Below are positions 12,686-25,100 of a stretch of DNA of 64,000 bases, piece after piece (the stretch's first letter is position 1; each line of letters starts with the position of its first letter). Origin of the DNA: Hymenoscyphus infarciens (taxonomy: Eukaryota; Ascomycota; Leotiomycetes; Helotiales; Helotiaceae); contig LLCB01000300.1 of assembly GCA_001414345.1 (NCBI GenBank), positions 1 to 64,000 on the forward strand. Reading direction: 5' to 3'. The notes below the pieces were generated by a model that saw only the letters and a list, made by a program, of their open reading frames with translations, had not been told where the DNA came from and searched no databases. The position numbers were made by a program, and so were the translations under genes.

Positions 12686-13476
12686 AAGAATTGATGATTT
12701 CAGACAATTTGCATTTTTGTGATAGTGAAATGAAGTCGTGATATCACAGTGAATTGTTGATGTTATTTGACGTTTGAGCCTTGATTCTAAGGCACAATGA
12801 TAGAATTAGTCGAGAGAGTCGCTTTTTCTTAAGACTCTCTAGTAAATAGTTCTTGATAACAATACTTATCTATAAGACTAGAAGAAGAAGATAAACTGTA
12901 AGAAATTACTAGAATGTTTATATCTAATAATATTTAACTAATAACTGAAGTCTCTAGTCTTTCTAATTTTAAATTACTTATTCTATTTATCTAAGATACT
13001 AGAATATATTAGAGAAACTTAAGATATCTACTTATATCTAGACCTTTCTATTTCTAAGTTTATATTCTAGTTTTTCAATTTTTTTTTAAAAAAGAGAGTA
13101 AGATATATAATTTTATTAAACTATTTATTTTTAATAATCTCTATTCTAAAAAAAAAAGTATCTTATCTTTTTTACTTTTATTTAGTTTTATAATTTTTCT
13201 AAGAAACTATAGTATACTAGAGAGTAGTAAGATGTCTTCTTATTTCTAGATAGTTATCTTTCTAAGTTTTTGCTTTAGTTATTTTAATCTCTTAAAAAAA
13301 GAATATAAAATATATACTCTTATTAAACTACTACTTTATTAAACTATTTTATTCTCTATTTAGCTTTTCAAAAGACTTAGAAGAATAGAAAAGTCGAAAA
13401 GTTTTTATTAGTTTCTTTAGTTAAGAAAGTAATCTTAAGATATTCTACTTAAGAAGAGCTTAGAAGAGAGAGATAT
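12686..13476. repeat. AT-rich RIP-affected DNA left of the gypsy element
   Basis: From about 12790 composition shifts abruptly to AT-rich DNA dominated by TA steps, with few CpA or TpG dinucleotides, the pattern left by RIP. It is older repeat DNA into which the LTR element at 13477 inserted. The last five bases (GATAT, 13472-13476) are the left copy of the target duplication. No gene is present. Confidence 0.7.
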
Positions 13477-13972
13477 TATGATAGTATACTATCCTAGATT
13501 ATTATGTGACAGCTGGATTATTATATAATAGCACTATCTTGAATTGTTGGCATTCGTGAAACTGCTAATACCTCTAAGCAGTGCTAATACCTCTGATACC
13601 CCTAGGGCTGAGATTACGAATAACTGATACTTATGTAAGCGAAGTGCTAAAGGTATTAATATCTGACATTTATATATAAAAGGGATTAAGGTTTAGATGT
13701 TATATGTTTAGCTTTCTAAAGGATTAGAGGTTATATATTTAGCTTTTTAGCTCTTATTATTTAGTATTAGCTATATTAAGTAGGGCTCGGTTATTATTAT
13801 TATTAGAACTTAGAAGCTTCTAATCTTCTTATATATAGACGTTTATATTTAGTATAGTAGAGGGATAGTTATTGTTTTCTTTTGTATTAGAGCCTAGTAT
13901 CTATATATGTTATTCTACTATATATACTTCTATATACCTCTATTATAGTTATATATATTTTATACTATTATA
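13477..13972 (+). repeat. 5' LTR of the gypsy element
   Basis: 496 bp, aligning along its whole length with 21077-21572 at an exact offset of 7600 bases. It keeps CpA/TpG sites near its start (for example GTGACAGCTGG around 13506) that are mutated in the other LTR. Near its end the reverse is true. The two LTRs therefore gathered separate RIP-type transitions. Confidence 0.92.
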
Positions 13973-14279
13973 TAAAAATAATAACTCTTCTTTATTAGTA
14001 ACGGCCTTAATAATATCTCTTTTTAAGCTTGTTGCTACTCCTTATTTAGAAGTCGATTTATACTTGATTTAGAATATTACGACGATATTCTTATATAGCT
14101 AAGTAATTAGAGACTACCTAGACGGCTAGTAATAGTAGGGTTTATTATCTATATAGATAGCTAGTATAAATCGTGTTTTAGTATATATTAAGGGATTAGA
14201 ATATACTAAGTATTTCTTAAGAGTCCTAATAACCCTAGATTTAGTAAATAAGCTAACTTATAATAGTTATCTAGAAGGC

Positions 14280-15700
14280 TTCTAAATCTAATCCTACCCC
14301 TCTCTCTCTCTAATTTAACATTTAATATGTTAGAATCTAGAGCGACCCCTAGTCCCTTTTAAGCTCCGCTTCTAAGTATAGAGTAACCTCTTAAGAAATA
14401 AAGTTAAGCCTCTACTAAAAGGTCTCTAACTTAGTACTATATACCTAAGAATAGTAAGAAGCCTAAGAACAATAAAGGTAAAGGCCTAGCGTCTAGAAGT
14501 TAAAGAGATTAATAAGACTTCTCTAATATAGATAAGATATAGAGTATAATCTAAGCTATAGAGGCTAAGGATTAAGAAAAAGAATAGAGAATTTTAGAGT
14601 AAGATAATTAGATTACTTAATTATTAGACCTAGTATAGTAAATTAGTTAATAACTACTAAATAATAACTAAAGTCTAAGTCTTATCTAACTTATATAAAC
14701 ACCTCCTTCTATCTCTTTAAACTACTATTATAGGTAAGACCCTACCTCTAATGTTTATCTCTTACTATAACCTACTCTATATCTATAACCTAAAAGCACC
14801 TTAAAAGCCCTTTAACCTATTAAAAGTAAGATTATAGAAAAAATTAAACTTTTAAATAATAGTATTTTACCTATATATAAGTAATAGAGAATATTAATAT
14901 ATAATTAACTCTATATAAACGCTAACTATTATTAGACGCTTTTAACTTATAAAGCCCTTATTTAGAGGATAATAATAAAACTCGCCTAGAACTACTTAGA
15001 GCTTTAATATAAGTCTAATATAAGTAAGATAGTATTTAAAGACTATAAAGAGATAATTAAGCTTCTTAATACTTACTATCTAATAGGTTATAAGAAGAAG
15101 GATACTTAGAACGCTTTTTAGTCTCTTTAAATAGAATAGAAAGGTTATATAAGAGAAAGTTTTATAGAATTTAAAAGTCGCTTTTTAAGTATAGTAATAC
15201 TTAAAGAAGTATTTAAGTAAAATAAGTTCTACTATATATAAGATAAGCTTATACCTTAGCTCTAAACCTAATTAATTAATAGTAAGAGGTACTAGAATAC
15301 TAACTTTAACAAAATAGTAAGAGACCTATTATTTATAGATAAGGAATAGTACTATAATACTAAGTTATATATAACTAGTATAATAAGTACTAAAAAACCT
15401 ATTATAATAAGCTTATTATACTAAAAGCTTAATACTAACTAAACCTTATCTAGTTTCTTAATAAAACCCTTACTACTCTTATATAGACTTTATACTACTT
15501 CTTAAAAAACTTCTTAATCTCTTAAACCCTCTTCTACTAGTAAAAGATTAAAGACTTTGTCTATAAACCGACTCCTTACTAGTATAAAGTGTTATAATTA
15601 TAAGAAACTTAGGTATATTAAGCCTAACTATTCTAATCTATCTAATATTAATAAGATAGAGGAGAACGATTAATCTAAGGAAGAATAACTACCTAAAGAG
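14280..15700 (+). pseudogene. Decayed gag region of the gypsy element
   Basis: RIP-ruined coding remnant. At 15590-15631 the codons still trace a retroviral-type CCHC zinc knuckle: the first Cys is kept. The positions of the second Cys, the His and the last Cys now encode Tyr, each one C/T or G/A transition away. Flanking Lys-rich sequence fits a nucleocapsid. Stops occur throughout. The same region recurs in the copy at 62600-64000. Confidence 0.8.
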
Positions 15701-15839
15701 TACTCTAACTTTAACCTAAGTTAGAAGGAAAATAAAGAAGCTTAGATAAAAATACCTTCCTAAGCTTATATAAATATAATCTATCTAGACTTAACCTTTC
15801 TAAGCTAATAGAAGGAAAATAGTTTCTTATAAATACTAC

Positions 15840-18800
15840 TCTTAGTATATAAGGATATAGTATTAAAATATAAGCTTTAGTAGATATAGGAGTAAACGAG
15901 TACCTATTTCTAAATTAACCTCTAGCTCTATAATTATTAAAAGTAATAGGTTTAAAGATCTAGAAACTATCTTATTTAGTATCTATTTATAGATATAATA
16001 ATAGTACTAAAAGCTAGGTAAATTAGTTTATATAACTATATTTAAACATAGATAAACGTTATATTTATAACTACCCCTTTATTATCCTAGACCTTAGATA
16101 ATAAGACCTAATTATTAGTAATAAGTAGTTAAACTATTTTAAAGTTCTTCTTAACTCTTTAAAGAACTAGATTACTTAGCTAGCTAAATACTCTCCGACT
16201 CTCTACTATAGTAAGGAAATTCTACTTTCTCTTTCTAGCTAAAACTAGAAACCTTTTTTAAATTACTAGTTAGATATAAACTAAAGAGAATATACTATCT
16301 AGTAATAAGAAAGACGTAAAAAGAGTAGACTTATATATATAGCTAAGTTATTACTTCTATTTATAATAATACCTCCTAAAATTTTAATATCTAACTTTAG
16401 TCTAAAGCCTTTATAAACTACTAGTATAGCCTTAAAAGGCTAGACCTTATACTCCTTTATCTATAAAATAAGTACTAACGTAATATATTATAATATAAAA
16501 TAGTCTAATTTAGAATTTTATATAATAAGCCTCTATAAGCTAGATTAGGTTATTAATAAGAGATTAGCCTCTCTCTAAGATAATGATAAGATAAGAGCTC
16601 TAATATAGACTCGACTTCTAAAGTGTTACTTATTCTATAAAGACGTGTTCTTAAAAGTAGCTTCTAATAAGCTTCCTTCTTACTATAAATACGATTATAA
16701 GATTACTTTAAATAAGCTACTTTCTAACTCTTTTTCGCCTTTATATTAATAGTTAACTACTAAGCTTAAAGCTATAAAAGAGTATCTTATAAAGAACCTA
16801 GATAAGGGGTTTATTATTAATAGTAATAGCCTTTTTACCTCTTCTATACTCTTTATTAAAAAGGCTAATAGTAATAAGTTATAGTTCTATATTAATTATA
16901 AGAAGCTAAACGCTCTAATCTAAAACGATTCTTATCTAATCTCTTATATTAATAAGCTCTTTTCTAGGATAAGGATAACTAAAATCTTTATTAAATTAGA
17001 TATTAGATAAGCTTTCTATTATATTTAAATAGACCTTAACTTAGAAGAGATAACTATATTTAGAACTAGGTATAGTATATATAAATATAAGGTCCTCTCT
17101 TTTAGACTCTATAATAGCTCTACTACTTATTAACGTTATATAAATAATATCTTAATTAACTATCTAGACAACTTCTATATTACTTACTTAGATAATATTT
17201 TAATTTATTTAAATACTATTAAAGAATATAAGAAATAGGTTAGGAAGGTTTTAAATCGGCTCTAAGAAGTAGGACTTTAGGTAGATATTAAGAAAAGCGA
17301 ATTTAGTATTACTAGAGTTAAATACTTAGAATTTATCTTAACTATAAAAGGACTTAAAGTTAACTTAGAAAAAGTAGAGCCTTTATAAAACTAGGTCTAA
17401 CCTAATACTATAATAGGTGTAAAGTCTTATCTAAGGTTTATAGGATTTTATAGATAATTTATTAAAGGTTATACTAAAATTACTAAACCCTTAACTACGA
17501 TAATACGCCTTATAAAGCTATTTCTATAAATACCTAAATATAATAAAGCCTTTAAAGCGCTAAGGACCTAGCTACTTACTATATAAACCTTATACTACTT
17601 TAATCTTAATTATAATATAAAGGTAGAAATAGACTCCTTAGAAGGAGTAATAGTAAGTATATTCTTATAATAATATAATAGCTTTTAGTATCTTATTAGG
17701 TTCTACTTATATATCTTAGTTAGCTACGAATTAAACTAGAAGATCTATAATAAAGAGCTATTTATTATTATAAAAGCTTTTAAGAAATAGTATCTTAAAC
17801 TTATATTATGTTAGAAGTGTATTAATATATATTTAGATTATAGATTATTAAAATACTTTATAATAACTAAGCTACTTATAGCTAAGTAAGTCTAATAGAT
17901 AGAGTTTCTATTAGACTTTAACTTCTAGATCTAATTTATATCTAAGAAGAGTAATTAAAAAGTAGATATATTAACTTAATATAAGTAAGACCTAAAAACC
18001 TATAATTAAGCTAAAGTAGATAGCTACTTATATACTCTTTTAGTACCTAATTATTTAGACCTTTAAATTAACACTAAACTTACTTAGACCTTTTTATAAG
18101 AATAGTCTACCTCTTTTAATATAATTTAGTTAGACGATATTCTAGGAATAAGTTTAGATATAATTTAGAAGTTAAAAGAAGATAATCTATACTCTTTTTA
18201 GAAAGAACGTTATTAACTTCTAAATAGATACTACCTCTTATTAGATAATTTACTACTTTTTAAGAATTAACTTTACATTTAAAAGAATACTAAACTCTAT
18301 ATAAAACTAATTTATGAAGTCTATAACTAAGTATCTAGTACTTATCTAAGTATAAAAAAGATATACTAGTTATTAGTATAATACTACTACTAGGCTAGAA
18401 TGTTTTTAGACTATAAGAAGTATATAAGGAATTATTAAGCTTATAAATACTCTTATTCTTAATAAACTAAGTAATAAGGCTTTCTTTACTTTCTACTTAT
18501 ACTTAACTATTTTATATAATATTTATATATAGACTTTAAATTATTCTTAAAAGATAAACATAGATTTAATACTATATTAGTATTTATTAACCGACTTAGA
18601 AAGGATTCGGTATTAATACCTTATTATTTAACTATAGATGTTAAAGGACTAGTTAAACTTTTTATTTAATAGATTTACTATTTTAGCTACTATTTTAAAT
18701 TAATTATATTTAATTAAGAATCTTAATTTATATTATTATTTTAGATCGAATTTTATTAAATAATTAGTATTAAGCTTAAGCTTAGTACTACCTACTATAA

Positions 18801-19400
18801 ATAGATAAATAGATAGATAGAGATAATAAACTAATATATTAATTAGAGACTAAGGCTCTTTATAACCTACTATTAAGATAACTAGAGTAAATTAATCCTT
18901 CTAATAAATAGAGTATAAATAACACTTCTATACTTATCTATTAGTATAACCCCTTATTAGCTTAAGTTTAGACTCGACTTAAAGACTTTATAGAACTAGA
19001 ATATATTAAAGACTTCTATTCTCTAGAAACGACTTAACTATAATAAGATAGTAAAAGTGGCCTAATATATATACTCTACTTAGGGGATAGCTAAAGATAA
19101 TATAGATAAGGCTTAGAAAAAGATAAAGAATAGTATAAACTAATACTAAAGAGTTATTAACTAAGATGTTAGAGATAAAGTCTACTTATCTACTAAGAAT
19201 CTTAAGATAAATTATCTTAGTTAAAAGCTTACTAAATAGTAGATAAGACCTTTTAAAATATTAGAAAGTATAGAATACTCTTATAGACTAAAACTTCTTA
19301 AAGGCTTATTAATTTATAATGTTTTCGTCTCTAATATACTTTTAAAGGATCTAAACACCTCTCTACTAGAATAAGAGGCTCTAGAGCCTCTACTAGATAT
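15840..19400 (+). pseudogene. Decayed pol region (protease, RT, RNase H, integrase)
   Basis: At 15874-15897 codons match the aspartic protease motif ALVDTG, with Thr changed to Ile by one transition. At 17185-17208 codons give YLDNILIY, a one-transition derivative of the reverse-transcriptase YLDD box. Around 18320-18400 is a worn His/Cys zinc-binding segment of integrase. Around 19230-19370 is the basic integrase C-terminal stretch that in this family precedes or includes a chromodomain; a chromodomain itself cannot be confirmed. Stops and frame breaks occur throughout. Confidence 0.82.
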
Positions 19401-21076
19401 TATTAAAGGTATATAAGAATAGGAGATATAAGAAATACTTAGTAGTAGACTTTTTAGAAGATAGCTATAGTATTAAGTTAAATAGGTTAAATATAATTTA
19501 GATCTTATCTAATATCTTATAGATAATTTTTAAGGTTTATTATATTATCTAAGAGACTTTTATACTAAATATCTAGAAGAGCTAAGACTACTCTAATACC
19601 TCTCTAAATAGCTTAATATATAGGAATTAGATAAGAATTAAGTAAAAGAGTTAATTTATAACTCTATTAATACCTTTTAATTCTAGTTACTCTTAATAAG
19701 GAACTTATAATAAAAACCTAAGATAAAACACTAACTAGTAGGAATGTTCGAAGTTAATAAAGTAAAGAACTAAGACCGAGTTACTACTAAAATAGGGCCT
19801 ACTAACTCTTTCTAGGCTATAGCCTCTCTTTCCTCTAACTTATTATCCTCTTTCTTACTCTCTTAAGTATAAGGAGCTTAAATTAGCTCTTCCTTTACTA
19901 CCTCCTTCTTATAGAGACGCTTCTTATCTTAGTAACTTCTTATAACTAGCTTTAGAGAGGACGCCTATAAACTCTTTAAGTAGGCCTCGAAGAGGACTTA
20001 AACCTAGGTTTAGACAAAAGTCTTACTCTCTATAGTATAGTATAAGAACTATTAAATATTAGTAACTAAAACCCCTCTAATAAGTAAGAGGTACTTATAG
20101 TAACCTTAGTATAAAGCACTTAAGTCTCCTCTAAGAGAGTAAACTATATCTCTAAACTATTCTTTAGTATCTCTATACTAGTAATAACTAATACCTTATC
20201 TAAGGCCTTTATAGCCTTCTTAACCTCTCTCTTCTCCTCTTTACTCTAAAGCTTATTAAACTCCTTCCTAATAAACTATAGTAACTACTTAAGTTAGAAC
20301 AGATTTAGTATATATTTAGGATTAAACTTACTAGAATATATATAGTATTCTACTCTATATAGTATCTATACTTCTTCAACTTCGGCTTCTTAAAAGCGTA
20401 TATATAATCTCTATTCTAAGATTTTGTTTAAAGGTACTAAACGTAGTAGACTCGGTGAGTAGCTAGAAGCGTACTAGGAGGATATAGAAGAGGTATTTTA
20501 CTATATCGGATTAGCTCTAAATTAGGTCTGATTAAGGAAGGAAGAACTTACTTTTATATATATATATATAATATATATATATGTTTTAGGAGATAAGTTA
20601 GTATATAAAAATATACTTAATTAGAAGGTATTCTTATTATTTATATTATTTAGATAAAAAGAAAAGAAGAAGAGAAGTTAGAATCGAGGAAAAGTCGCCT
20701 ACTAATATACTACTTATAATAATAGCTATTACTTTACTATTATTATTTATTACTTAATAATTACTATTATAATATATAATAATAGTAAGAATATAATAAC
20801 TCTATAGTAGCGTACCGCTTTCTACCTACTAGCTAATTATTAGCTTCTCTTCTATTTATATCTTATTATTATATAGTATATAGTAGTAAATAAAGAGCGA
20901 TTAGCTCTTAAACGATAATACTACTAGCTACTAACCTTACTCTAACTACTAGATACTATAATAGTAAGATAAGTTATATTCTTTATAATAAAAAGATAAA
21001 TAATACTCTAATTAACTCGATACTATGCTAATCGCTAACTAAAGACTTAGGACAAGTCTTTTTAAAGAAGAGAGGA

Positions 21077-21572
21077 TATAATAGTATACTATCCTAGATT
21101 ATTATATAATAGCTAGATTATTATATAATAGCACTATCTTAAATTGTCGGTATTTATAAAACTGCTAATACCTCTAAGTAGTGCTAATACCTCTAATATC
21201 TCTAAGGCTAAGATTATAAATAACTAATACTTATATAAGCGAAGTACTAAAGGTATTAATGTCTGATATTTATATATAGAAGGGATTAAGGTTTAGATGT
21301 TATATGTTTAGCTTTCTAAAAAATTAGAGGTTATATATTTAGCTTTTCAGCTCTTATTATTTAGTATTAGCTATATTAGATAAGGCTTGGTTATTATTAT
21401 TATTAGAACTTAGAAGCTTCTAACCTTCTTATATATAGACGTTTATGTTTAGTATAGTAGAGAGACAGTTATTGTTTTCTTCTATATTAGAGCCTAGTAT
21501 CTATATACGTCATTCTATTATATATACTCTTATATACCTCTACTGTAGTTATGTGTATTTCGTGCTATTATA
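21077..21572 (+). repeat. 3' LTR of the gypsy element
   Basis: 496 bp, counterpart of the 5' LTR. It begins TATAATAG and ends CTATTATA, followed directly by the right GATAT target copy at 21573-21577. It carries its own set of C-to-T and G-to-A differences, and keeps some CpG/TpG sites (near 21550-21567) lost from the 5' LTR. Confidence 0.92.
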
Positions 21573-22390
21573 GATATAGACGTCTATAGTTAAGTACTAT
21601 AGCTATATCTAGCTAGTACCCGCTAGTACTAGAATGTTCTATAATAATTGCCTCTGAAAAGAAGATAGAAACACTCTTAGTAATTATTAGAGTAAGACTC
21701 TTTATAAGTATTTTTCTTAAATTACTAGTAAGTATAAGTTCAAGTAAACGAAGTCTTAAATAACTATACTTCTCTTCTAGTCTTACTCTTTATAAGTTTT
21801 TCTTAGTACTCTATTATAAAGTAAATAAAGTCTAAAGTTCTTCTATTATTTTTTCTCTCTACTAGAATCTTAATAGAATAAGTTCTCTTGATTTTATTCT
21901 TAGGAATTAGCTTCTTAGCTAGAATCTTAACTTATAGAAGAATAGTAGAAAAGAATACTCTTAGCTTTAAAAGAGAAATATTATATATAGTGTTTTAAAG
22001 TACTAGCTAATCTAGACTAAGTTCTCTCTCTAGACTAGGTAAAGAAGACTATATTAAGAGTTTAAAAGATAAGATAGACTAGGCTAAGTAGAGTATAAGA
22101 ATAGTATAAAACGAGCTAACTAAAGTAAAGATAAGTAAAGAAAGATAGAGTGAAATTTCACTTATTCTCTAATAATTTCAGATTTTAAGATAAGAAGAAA
22201 AGTAATACTCTAAAGCTAGTCTAAGCTAAGCTAGGCTAGGCTGATTTATATAAGTAAGAGATAAGAATAAGAAAGACTAGAATAAAAAGTAAGATAGAAG
22301 AAAGCTAGCTAATTCGAATAAAACAGAAGTAGTTTATAGACTAGAAATTTAAAAACGCTCTTACAAAAAACCTTTAGATACTAGTAGAAA
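21573..22390. repeat. AT-rich RIP-affected DNA right of the gypsy element
   Basis: Continuation of the older repeat DNA after the right target-site copy. It is poor in CpA/TpG, has stops in every frame and no recognisable family. Composition returns to normal at about 22390. Confidence 0.65.
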
Positions 22391-22988
22391 AGCCTAGTAC
22401 TTCTGTCTCTGGCATCTCCATCGGAGTATTGCGCCAAGCACTCAAAGCATTACCTACTTCGTCCCAGGCGAATCAGTCCATAGCGGGACCCAGCAAAGCG
22501 GGGGTTATTTAGTAGGCCCCGTTATGGACTGTTACGCTTGGGACTAAGTAGTTGACTTTCGCAATAGGTATCAGCGACGAAACCCCGTTGGTGAAGCTTC
22601 CTTGCAGTGGAGGTAGAGTCTGTGGCGTGGAAAGTTGTTTATGGTGGTACGTGCCGGTAGTGGTGTTTCTCTGCCAGCAATGAAAGCGCTGAAACTCATG
22701 ATGCGATATCTACTCTTTGAAGCCTCGTCTGCGAAAAACACGTTCACACGATCAGTGGCTTGCCGCTGCTTCAGCCGCCGCAGTGCGGGTCCCAAAACAC
22801 GATGATTTGATTGGAGCCTCTTGTGTCACCTTGTTCTTCGGGGTGTGTCAACAAAGTTGACGAGTAAATTGTGAGGTAGTTTATATAACAATAAAAGAAT
22901 CAATGCTATCGCACCTTTTCTGAATACTTAGTGTTATTCCCGAATCACTCGCTTTCTATTCTAGCGACTTAGTGGATGGAGTATCCAA
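22391..22988. other. Intergenic stretch downstream of the M24 peptidase
   Basis: Normal-composition DNA between the AT-rich block and the stop codon of the peptidase gene. Its first part contains the inverted repeat at 22454-22551. A short open frame (22571-22795, -) has no family features. The peptidase 3' UTR should lie next to 22989. Confidence 0.4.
22454..22551. repeat. Imperfect inverted repeat, 34-bp arms, 30-bp loop
   Basis: Left arm 22454-22487 and right arm 22518-22551. The outer ends pair as CTACTT...AAGTAG and the inner parts include CAGTCCATAGCGGG against CCCGTTATGGACTG. Mismatches are few and mostly transitions. It may be a short foldback element (MITE) or paired ends of a deleted DNA transposon. 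No convincing target duplication was found. Confidence 0.7.
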
Positions 22989-24636
22989 TCAAGGATCCCA
23001 TGGACCAACCGCTCTGGTCCCCGTTAATATCTCCGGCTCACCATTCTCCTTCACCAATAAAATATCCTCATGCCTGACTCCAAACCTGTCAACCAAATAA
23101 ATCCCCGGCTCAGACGTAAACGTCATTCCCGCTCTCAAAGTAGTGTTGAAATTTCCCTTATTGAGGTATGGACTTTCATGTGCTTTGATTCCAATCCCGT
23201 GACCCACACGGTGAGTGAAATCCTTACCATAACCGGCATCAGTGATGACTTTTCGTGCTGCAATATCGACAGAGGCTGCGCTGTTACCTGAAACCAAATT
23301 GTGCATTGATTGTGTTTGCGCTTCGAGGACGATATCCCAGACTGAGAGCTTTTCGCGGATGATAGGTGAAAGTGCTGCGTATGCAGATGGCGTTGTGGGT
23401 TTGGGGAAGAAGGGAGGAAAGAATGTACGGCAGATGTCGGATGAGTAACCGTACAAGTGTGCTCTATAAAATCCGTTAGTATATCGACCTTTATAGTAGA
23501 GTAAAGGCAATTGTCACTACTTACCCTACGTCGATCAAAACAAATGTCTCGGCTTCAAGAATCTTGCTTCCGTCAGTTCCACCATGTGGATTACTGGCAT
23601 CCTCGTCTGACAAATTGTCAGTACAGAGTGACGAAATACGAATTGGGGCTTCTCAAGATGTGAACTAACCAAAAAGAACAATGTCAAAAAATGGATCCAT
23701 GCCCGCGACTCGGAGTGTGTTATCCAGTACCTCCATCACTTCATTTTCAGTTAACCCGGGGTACAAACATTCCCGCATTGCCCTTACAGCCTCTACGGTT
23801 CCTGTATTGACAGCTCTCACAATCTCAACCTCTCTCTGGGTTTTCGTTTGTTTCACTCTCTCGACTTCACCGCCAAGTCCCAGAACCTCAAACCCATTTT
23901 CCCCGAGTCCCCTTTGGATGAAATCTCTCATCTCGTCATCAACCATGATTTTTGGAGTTTTTGGAGTCTTGTCCCAGCTTTCGAGTAAAGTTAGGTAGGG
24001 GTTCCAATGTTCTTCCCAAGGAACAAAATTCAATTCGTCCGAAAATGGCATACCCAACAATCTTGCTCTCTCCACCTCGAAACTAGGGGCCAAAAACTTC
24101 ACAGCCGCTTCTGTTCTTCCCGTCTTTTCATTTTGAGTCGGTTGAACAACCATAAGGAATGGTCGTTCTTCCGGCTCCCAAACTTCCCATTCTGGTTGAC
24201 TGACGTTTGCATAATACTTGAAAGTATAACCAGGTTCGACGATGAATGCATCAACACCATCAGCCTCAAGAGCTATAGCAAGATTGTTTCTCCGCATCGC
24301 AAATTCGGAAACTGGAAGTGGTGATGCCGAGTCCAAAAATGGGAGTCCGGTGGCCAAGAAATTGGAGATGGAGCATTGCTGAAATTGGGCAACTGTGTTG
24401 AGCGAGGATGTTGGATTTTGCCATTTAGAGTGGTGTCTTGAAAACTACTGAAATGTTAATAAAATAGTTGAAGAATGTTGGAAATGAAGATATACTAGAG
24501 CTAGAGATGCCCCTGCAAACAACAGAGCTGCAAGAATACATCTCCTTCCTCTTGATGAACAGCGTTTGTTGTGAATTTGTTTGGATTCAATCTGGCCGGC
24601 CAGGGGCCTATGTTTTTGTTCAGTATTCGAACCCAT
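22989..24636 (-). CDS. M24-family metallopeptidase (Xaa-Pro dipeptidase-like) with N-terminal membrane anchor
   Basis: Predicted CDS complement(join(22989..23463,23525..23606,23670..24444,24496..24636)), 490 aa. M24 enzymes of this group cleave X-Pro bonds or act as creatinase-like hydrolases with a two-metal centre. All five metal ligands are visible: Asp331 (LIDVG), Asp342 (YSSDICRT), His421 (HRVGHGIG), Glu451 (TSEPGIYL) and Glu465 (RHEDILLV). A creatinase-like N-terminal domain covers about residues 60-250. Exon 1 encodes a basic stretch (CSSRGRR, 26-32) then a hydrophobic segment (CILAALLFAGASLAL, 33-47), predicting a type II membrane anchor or uncleaved signal. Intron 1 (51 nt) ends at the second of two adjacent AGs; using the first would hit a stop at once. 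The start at 24636 is the ATG nearest the anchor; an upstream ATG in the same frame is possible. The gene is divergent from the transporter at 25101. Confidence 0.85.
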
Positions 24637-25100
24637 TGCACTTCCGTGTATCAATGTGAAGTATGTACCGGTTTTATTTTCACAAAATGTTCTGGAGGTT
24701 TGAGGAAGAAAGGAAACCTCGTCCAAATACGGAAGTGGGGGCCGACCGAGCTCCGATGTTTCTCCTAAGGGCTCCTCCTTTCTCCCACTCTTGTCGACAC
24801 AAAAACCCATTCCCCGAAACACAATATGACTATCGCGATAACTTTGGCCGATCGGTAGATAGTCTAGTTACCGGCTATCTTGACACAGACTTCAATTGGT
24901 TCCCAGCTAGAGGTTGGGGCAATCATGGGTCGAGTGATCCACCCCCGACCTCGCGATAATGATAGGGAAATGGGTAGCAGAAACAAAGGCCGAGGAGGCC
25001 TTTGACCAGCATAATAGACTGGGGGTCCTCAAAAAAAAGGCAGAAGTTTTGATTGTTATTTTTCTTCAAAACCCCTCTCCGTTGGGGTATTCTAGCCAAG
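24637..25100. promoter_or_regulatory. Divergent promoter between M24 peptidase and MFS transporter
   Basis: The 464 bp between the two start codons must serve both genes. It contains GATA cores (CGATAA near 24835 and GATAATGATAG near 24955), possible sites for GATA-type nitrogen regulators. That reading is inference only. No TATA box stands out. Confidence 0.4.

Larger units (their letters stand above)
13477..21572 (+). mobile_element. Ty3/gypsy LTR retrotransposon, full length, inactivated by RIP
   Basis: An 8096-bp element with two 496-bp LTRs (13477-13972 and 21077-21572), flanked by a perfect 5-bp duplication GATAT (13472-13476, 21573-21577). LTR termini read TATGATAG and CTATTATA, explained by an ancestral TG...CA terminus changed by C-to-T and G-to-A mutation; the related copy at 62204 still starts TGTGATAG. 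Inside, decayed gag and pol follow in the order zinc knuckle, protease, reverse transcriptase, RNase H, integrase, which is the Ty3/gypsy (Metaviridae) order. All frames are full of stops, mostly TAA/TAG, and CpA/TpG is strongly depleted, so no product can be made. Confidence 0.93.

Noticed and set aside
13872..14072. 66-codon frame spanning the 5' LTR end
   Set aside because: Tyr/Ile-rich translation of AT-rich LTR DNA; not a protein.
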